Shown here one piece after another: positions 16,030-19,425 of a stretch of DNA of 19,425 bases; position 1 is the first letter of the stretch; each line of letters opens with the position of its first letter. Position numbers and translations under genes: made by a program. The notes beneath the pieces are model-generated. The model was given only the letters and a program-made list of their open reading frames with translations, was not told where the DNA came from and made no database searches. The stretch covers positions 1-19,425 of the forward strand of contig CAIQCE010000012.1 in NCBI GenBank assembly GCA_903870185.1, given 5' to 3'. The DNA is from an uncultured Gammaproteobacteria bacterium. GTDB taxonomy: Bacteria; Pseudomonadota; Gammaproteobacteria; Coxiellales; Coxiellaceae.

Positions 16030-16761
16030 TCAAAAATCTCCCCACCTTTGCTGCAACAAAGTAATCGCCGTCAACGCAGCAGTTTCAGTTCTTAAAATTC
16101 TTGGACCCAAAGATAATCCCATCAAACCTTGCGCATGAGCCAATGCGATTTCTGACTCACTCAACCCACCCTCAGGCCCACACAACAACGCTGCTGATTT
16201 CAAATTATTTTCAAATTCTGAAAGCCGTTTTGAACTTCGAGGATCTGTCACAAAACCGATATCCACTTTCAAACTCTGAAACCAATCAATTAATTTTTGA
16301 GGAGAATGAAGTGCAGGCAATTTTATTCTCCCTGATTGCTCACATGCATGGATAATAATACCCCTCCAATGATCCATTCTTTTTTCTAAACGATCACCTT
16401 TTAATTCCACCCCACAACGCTCGGTTAATAAAGGTGTGATTGCCATCACCCCCAATTCCACTGATTTTTGCAGAGTGTAATCCATTTTATCGCCTCGAGA
16501 AATTCCTTGACCTAAATGAATGGAAAGAGGGGACTCATTCTCTTTTGCACTAAAAAATTCCACTTTAAGCACAGCTTTATTTTTTTCAATCTCAACTAGA
16601 GTCGCTGAATATTCACCCGAGGCAATCCCATCAAATACAATCACAGAGCTTCCAACTTTAAGACGAAGCACTCGAAGCAAATGACCACTAGAAATTTCAT
16701 TTAAAATAATATGCTCATTGAGAACCAATGAACTCGGATAATAAATTCTTGGAATACGCAT
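16030..16761 (-). CDS. rsmE: 16S rRNA (uracil1498-N3)-methyltransferase
   Basis: RsmE methylates U1498 of 16S rRNA in the assembled 30S subunit, using S-adenosylmethionine. The 243-residue length is that of the family. An N-terminal PUA-like domain (about 1-70, 'H-L-L-R-V-L-R-L-K-V-G') precedes the SPOUT knot domain. The knot shows 'Q-G-I-S-R-G-D-K-M-D-Y', 'E-R-C-G-V-E-L', 'A-C-E-Q-S-G-R', the cofactor loop 'L-C-G-P-E-G-G-L-S-E-S-E' (about 192-203) and 'L-G-x-R-I-L-R-T-E-T-A' at the C-terminus. The ATG directly follows the glmU stop codon without a gap and has no clear ribosome site, so translation is probably coupled to glmU. Confidence 0.96.
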   Translation of the reverse strand: MRIPRIYYPSSLVLNEHIILNEISSGHLLRVLRLKVGSSVIVFDGIASGEYSATLVEIEKNKAVLKVEFFSAKENESPLSIHLGQGISRGDKMDYTLQKSVELGVMAITPLLTERCGVELKGDRLEKRMDHWRGIIIHACEQSGRIKLPALHSPQKLIDWFQSLKVDIGFVTDPRSSKRLSEFENNLKSAALLCGPEGGLSESEIALAHAQGLMGLSLGPRILRTETAALTAITLLQQRWGDF

Positions 16762-18132
16762 CTAAGATTTTTTAGCTTTAGTGGGTCGCTGCCAACTTGC
16801 AAATGACAGCTGCTTCACTCGAGTCAGTGTCAATTCTTGAGCAGGTGCATTTTTAGTAATCACTGATCCCGCTCCAATCGTTGCACCTTTTTGAATTGTG
16901 ACAGGTGCTACCAAAGCTGAATTGGATCCGATAAAGACTTCATCTTCAATTGTCGTGCGATGTTTATTCGCTCCATCATAATTACACGTGATCGTACCGG
17001 CACCAATATTCACATCACGACCTAAAGTCGCATCACCCACATAAGATAAATGATTCACTTTGCTATTAGGACCAATCTCACTGTTTTTAACTTCCACAAA
17101 ATTACCGATGCGGGCATGCGCTTTCAATTGCGTGCCTGGGCGAATTCTGGCGAAGGGACCAATCGAACAATCATTTTCAATCACGCAATCTTCTAAAATG
17201 CTATTGGGCAAAATTTCTACATTTTCACCCAGTGTCAGATTTTTTAAAATAACATTTGCACCAATTTTAGAACCAGCCCCAATCTTAACCTTGCCCTCGA
17301 TAATCACATTCACATCTAAACAAACATCGGCATCAATAATCAACTCACCTCGAATATCTAAACGGTCCGGATCCATTACCGTCACACCCTGTAAACAAAG
17401 CTGCTTCGCTTGTTGTTTTTGATAGTAACGTTCTAGCTGAGCCAATTGTAATCGATCATTAATCCCATAAACTTCTTCAGCCACTTCAGCGACTTTATCT
17501 GCTATAGAGCGACCATCTGCAACGCCAAATTTAATTAAATCGGTCAAATAAAATTCATTTTGAGCATTATGATTTTTTATTTGTGATAGATAGTGATTAA
17601 ACAATTTAACATGAGCACACATAATGCCCGTGTTGATTTCATGGATCTTACGCTCATCTTCACTCGCATCTTTATGTTCAACAATTGCAGTCACTCGGTT
17701 TTGAACATTGCGAATAATTCTTCCAAAGCCTGTCGGGTCTTTAAAGAAAGCTGTCAATAAACCGATATTATTTTCATCTACTTTGGAAATGAAATCACGA
17801 AGAGTACTCGATTGAATCAGCGGCACATCCGCACATAAGACCAAAACTTGATCATCTGGCTCACAGTAGGGCAGGGCTTGTTGAACGGCATGAGCGGTTC
17901 CTAACTGTTGTTTTTGTTCCACGCAATTAACAGGGAGATCAGCACATACTTTTTTAATTTGATCCCCTTGGTGACCGTATACGACATGAATTCTATCGGC
18001 ACCCAAAGATTGAGCTGTATTCACAACTCGTTGCAGCATCGAAATTCCACCCAGTTCATGTAAAACTTTTGAGGTCTTCGACTTCATCCGCATGCCTTGA
18101 CCCGCAGCAAGAATAATAACGCTTAAGCTCAT
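16762..18132 (-). CDS. glmU: Bifunctional GlmU: glucosamine-1-P acetyltransferase / GlcNAc-1-P uridyltransferase
   Basis: GlmU makes UDP-N-acetylglucosamine, the precursor of peptidoglycan and lipid A. From the chosen start the protein has 456 residues, the same as E. coli GlmU. The uridyltransferase domain (about 1-228) opens with 'I-L-A-A-G-Q-G-M-R-M', where Met replaces the usual Thr of the nucleotide loop, and has 'C-A-D-V-P-L' and 'N-T-G-I'. The left-handed beta-helix acetyltransferase domain follows from about 250, with 'R-P-G', 'N-F-V-E-V-K', 'N-H-L-S-Y-V-G-D' and 'G-A-G-T-I-T-C-N-Y-D-G'. The frame is open nine codons further, to TTG 18159, but ATG 18132 has GGAA upstream and begins with the family N-terminus 'M-S-L-S-V-I-I-L-A-A-G'. 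Confidence 0.97.
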   Translation of the reverse strand: MSLSVIILAAGQGMRMKSKTSKVLHELGGISMLQRVVNTAQSLGADRIHVVYGHQGDQIKKVCADLPVNCVEQKQQLGTAHAVQQALPYCEPDDQVLVLCADVPLIQSSTLRDFISKVDENNIGLLTAFFKDPTGFGRIIRNVQNRVTAIVEHKDASEDERKIHEINTGIMCAHVKLFNHYLSQIKNHNAQNEFYLTDLIKFGVADGRSIADKVAEVAEEVYGINDRLQLAQLERYYQKQQAKQLCLQGVTVMDPDRLDIRGELIIDADVCLDVNVIIEGKVKIGAGSKIGANVILKNLTLGENVEILPNSILEDCVIENDCSIGPFARIRPGTQLKAHARIGNFVEVKNSEIGPNSKVNHLSYVGDATLGRDVNIGAGTITCNYDGANKHRTTIEDEVFIGSNSALVAPVTIQKGATIGAGSVITKNAPAQELTLTRVKQLSFASWQRPTKAKKS

Positions 18133-18166
18133 AGTAAATTCCATTTTCAATTTAAACAAAGAAGGA

Positions 18167-18195
18167 ATTATACCTGATTAAATTATTCCTGCGAA
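18167..18195 (-). promoter_or_regulatory. Candidate sigma-70 promoter of glmU-rsmE
   Basis: On the minus strand TTCGCA (18195-18190) and a perfect TATAAT (18172-18167) are 17 bases apart. The start of transcription would be near 18160, giving a short leader of about 28 bases before ATG 18132. The -35 box matches at four of six positions. Confidence 0.55.
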
Positions 18196-18218
18196 ATTAA
18201 TGTTCCACTTCGTCCTCA

Positions 18219-18328
18219 CGGGCTTGTTATACATGTGTAGGTAGGCGCTAAGCCCTGCATTGGCACTTTGCTAAAATGTCTGATGGACTCGACGCAGGGC
18301 GAGCCCGACATTCCCGTTCTTTTAGAAC
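18219..18328. repeat. Cluster of short inverted repeats upstream of glmU
   Basis: Three dyads are packed into about 110 non-coding bases: GGGCTT (18220-18225) with AAGCCC (18250-18255), GCCCTGC (18252-18258) with GCAGGGC (18294-18300), and GTTCT/AGAAC around TTT (18316-18328). The first two share bases and so are alternative foldings. The segment is GC-rich compared with its surroundings, like the nearby repeat copy B, and probably belongs to another palindromic repeat family. No gene is present between 18133 and 18463. Confidence 0.5.
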
Positions 18329-18343
18329 ATCTGATGATAAAAG

Positions 18344-18460
18344 AATATGTTGTTTTGTTAGGCCGCGCTGCGCTTGGCACTAAGCCGTCGTCCCGCGGCT
18401 TGTCCGCGGGATCTAGTTAATATTAGGTAGGGCTGTGCTCTTAAGAACCGACAAACCTAA
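18344..18460 (+). repeat. Palindromic dispersed repeat, copy B
   Basis: Bases 18344-18415 equal 4758-4829 except at two positions, and include the 8-bp TCCCGCGG/CCGCGGGA hairpin without change. The distal part (18416-18460) is recognisable but its second hairpin has lost pairing (AGGGCT against AACCGAC). It lies just after the stop of the unknown gene 18464-19285 and before the glmU promoter. Confidence 0.85.
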
Positions 18461-18463
18461 TCT

Positions 18464-19285
18464 TCAAAAGTCTAGATGTAAACCATGCCGGGTCTCATGA
18501 TCTGAAGCTGGCTGACCTCCACCCGCTGCAGAACCAGGAACAGCTGGAGCGGCCGGCACTGTAGCTACTGCTGGTAAAGGTGTAGCTGATACACCAAGTG
18601 ATGTAGGTGCTGGTGAAGCTGCTGCACTAGGTGCTGCTCCAGCCACAGCGGCAGGTTGTGCTGGCAATGCTACTACCTGCCAATTACTATCCTTCTGAAT
18701 CTCATTACGAATGCCTGAATAATGCAAACATTTCGAAAAAGTATCGTACAAATCTCCTAAACGCCCTTGATTTAATGCTCCTCTATTAGAACTTCGATCA
18801 AACGCATCCCATTTAAGAGTATCCCCAGTAGCTGGTAGAGTGATCTTTTTTCCATTTTCACCTGATATTTCTTGCCCTGGCTTGAAACCTTTATGTTGAA
18901 TCATAGTAGCTATTATGGCCTTCTCAATATTTTGAGCGGCAGCTACTTTCTCATCTTTGCTATAGGGCTTAAATCCCAACAACCTAAAAACCCTCGCCCA
19001 GAAAAATCGTGGAGCTTCAAGCTTACGTTGATCTATATAGCTTCTGACTCTAAATAACAATTCTTCAAACCGTTTTGGGTTTTTATAATATTGCTTATCA
19101 GCCTCATCCATGCTTCTCATCATTGATCCAAGACCCGAAATTACCGAATCTGCTAAATCTGAATTTACCGTACGAGTCTGCATCAAATATGGAGAAGGAT
19201 GTGCAGGACTTCCATCCCTATTAGTATATTTATATTGACCATCCTCATAAGTCTCAGTGATTCCAGTGGCACCATCATATCGCAT
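18464..19285 (-). CDS. Unknown soluble protein with Ala/Pro-rich C-terminal tail
   Basis: I do not recognise this protein. It has 273 residues from ATG 19285, which has AGG five bases upstream. An in-frame TTG at 19300 would add five residues but has no ribosome site, and a TAA closes the frame just beyond it. The N-terminal two thirds (about 1-210) are polar and mostly helical, with an Arg/Phe-rich segment near residue 95 ('F-F-W-A-R-V-F-R-L-L-G-F'). The last 65 residues before the end are a low-complexity Ala/Pro/Val/Ser tail, ending 'H-G-L-H-L-D-F'. There is no signal peptide or membrane segment. The tail resembles that of the 812-residue protein at 12510-14948, which suggests a similar class of protein, perhaps secreted or host-directed; this is a guess from context. 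Confidence 0.8.
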   Translation of the reverse strand: MRYDGATGITETYEDGQYKYTNRDGSPAHPSPYLMQTRTVNSDLADSVISGLGSMMRSMDEADKQYYKNPKRFEELLFRVRSYIDQRKLEAPRFFWARVFRLLGFKPYSKDEKVAAAQNIEKAIIATMIQHKGFKPGQEISGENGKKITLPATGDTLKWDAFDRSSNRGALNQGRLGDLYDTFSKCLHYSGIRNEIQKDSNWQVVALPAQPAAVAGAAPSAAASPAPTSLGVSATPLPAVATVPAAPAVPGSAAGGGQPASDHETRHGLHLDF

Positions 19286-19425
19286 TCTTGCCTGATTCAA
19301 CCAAGGTTGTTAAAACGGCATTTAATGTTCTCAATAAAGAACATCCTAAACCCGATGTCACTAGCGAAGCACCTGGACATCAGCTTAAACCTTAGTCTAT
19401 ATAAATGCTAAAATACAAACTAACT

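Noticed and set aside
18133..18159. TTG start extending GlmU by nine residues
   Set aside because: It has no ribosome site and no family support; ATG 18132 gives the standard length of 456.

Overview
The window looks like chromosomal DNA of a low-GC gammaproteobacterium, most likely an intracellular or amoeba-associated member of the Legionellales (Legionella/Coxiella/Berkiella type). This placement is an inference. The housekeeping proteins (PrlC, RpiA, SlyD-type isomerase, RsmE, GlmU, YrdA) read as gammaproteobacterial by eye. They sit next to large unrecognised proteins of the kind these bacteria carry as candidate host-acting factors: ankyrin-like repeats, multi-membrane/coiled-coil proteins and Ala/Pro-rich tails. 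TGA is an ordinary stop here (rpiA and the purine nucleoside phosphorylase gene both end on it).

Layout. (1) 94-2478 (-): a 794-residue protein with two degenerate ankyrin-like units. (2) 2479-2734: divergent promoter region with a palindrome in front of a TATAAT box. (3) 2735-4749 (+): a small membrane-protein gene interrupted by an in-frame TGA where Trp is expected, then dacB (PBP4-type peptidase). (4) 4758-4872: palindromic dispersed repeat, copy A; its twin (copy B) is at 18344-18460. (5) 4901-5425 (-): gamma-class carbonic anhydrase-like yrdA. (6) 5534-10219 (+): a tight five-gene run, prlC-rpiA-slyD-like-purine nucleoside phosphorylase-deoC, combining peptide degradation with nucleoside and pentose salvage. 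(7) 10225-14948 (-): two tandem paralogues of 759 and 812 residues, each with three copies of a 'membrane hairpin plus coiled coil' module. (8) 14949-15563: 615 bases without a protein gene. They hold a promoter for the paralogues and a probable minus-strand small RNA that ends in the strongest terminator of the window and carries several GGA motifs, some in hairpin loops. A 14-bp palindrome lies upstream of it. (9) 15564-15890 (+): a small LpxB-N-like membrane protein, followed by a nested inverted-repeat element. (10) 16030-18132 (-): glmU-rsmE, abutting genes. (11) 18133-18463: glmU promoter, palindromes and repeat copy B. (12) 18464-19285 (-): a 273-residue unknown protein with an Ala/Pro-rich tail.

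The most promising undescribed items are the putative Csr/Rsm-type RNA at 15085-15340, the tandem triplicated-module membrane proteins and the two families of structured intergenic elements. No tRNA, rRNA, CRISPR array or transposase gene was seen.
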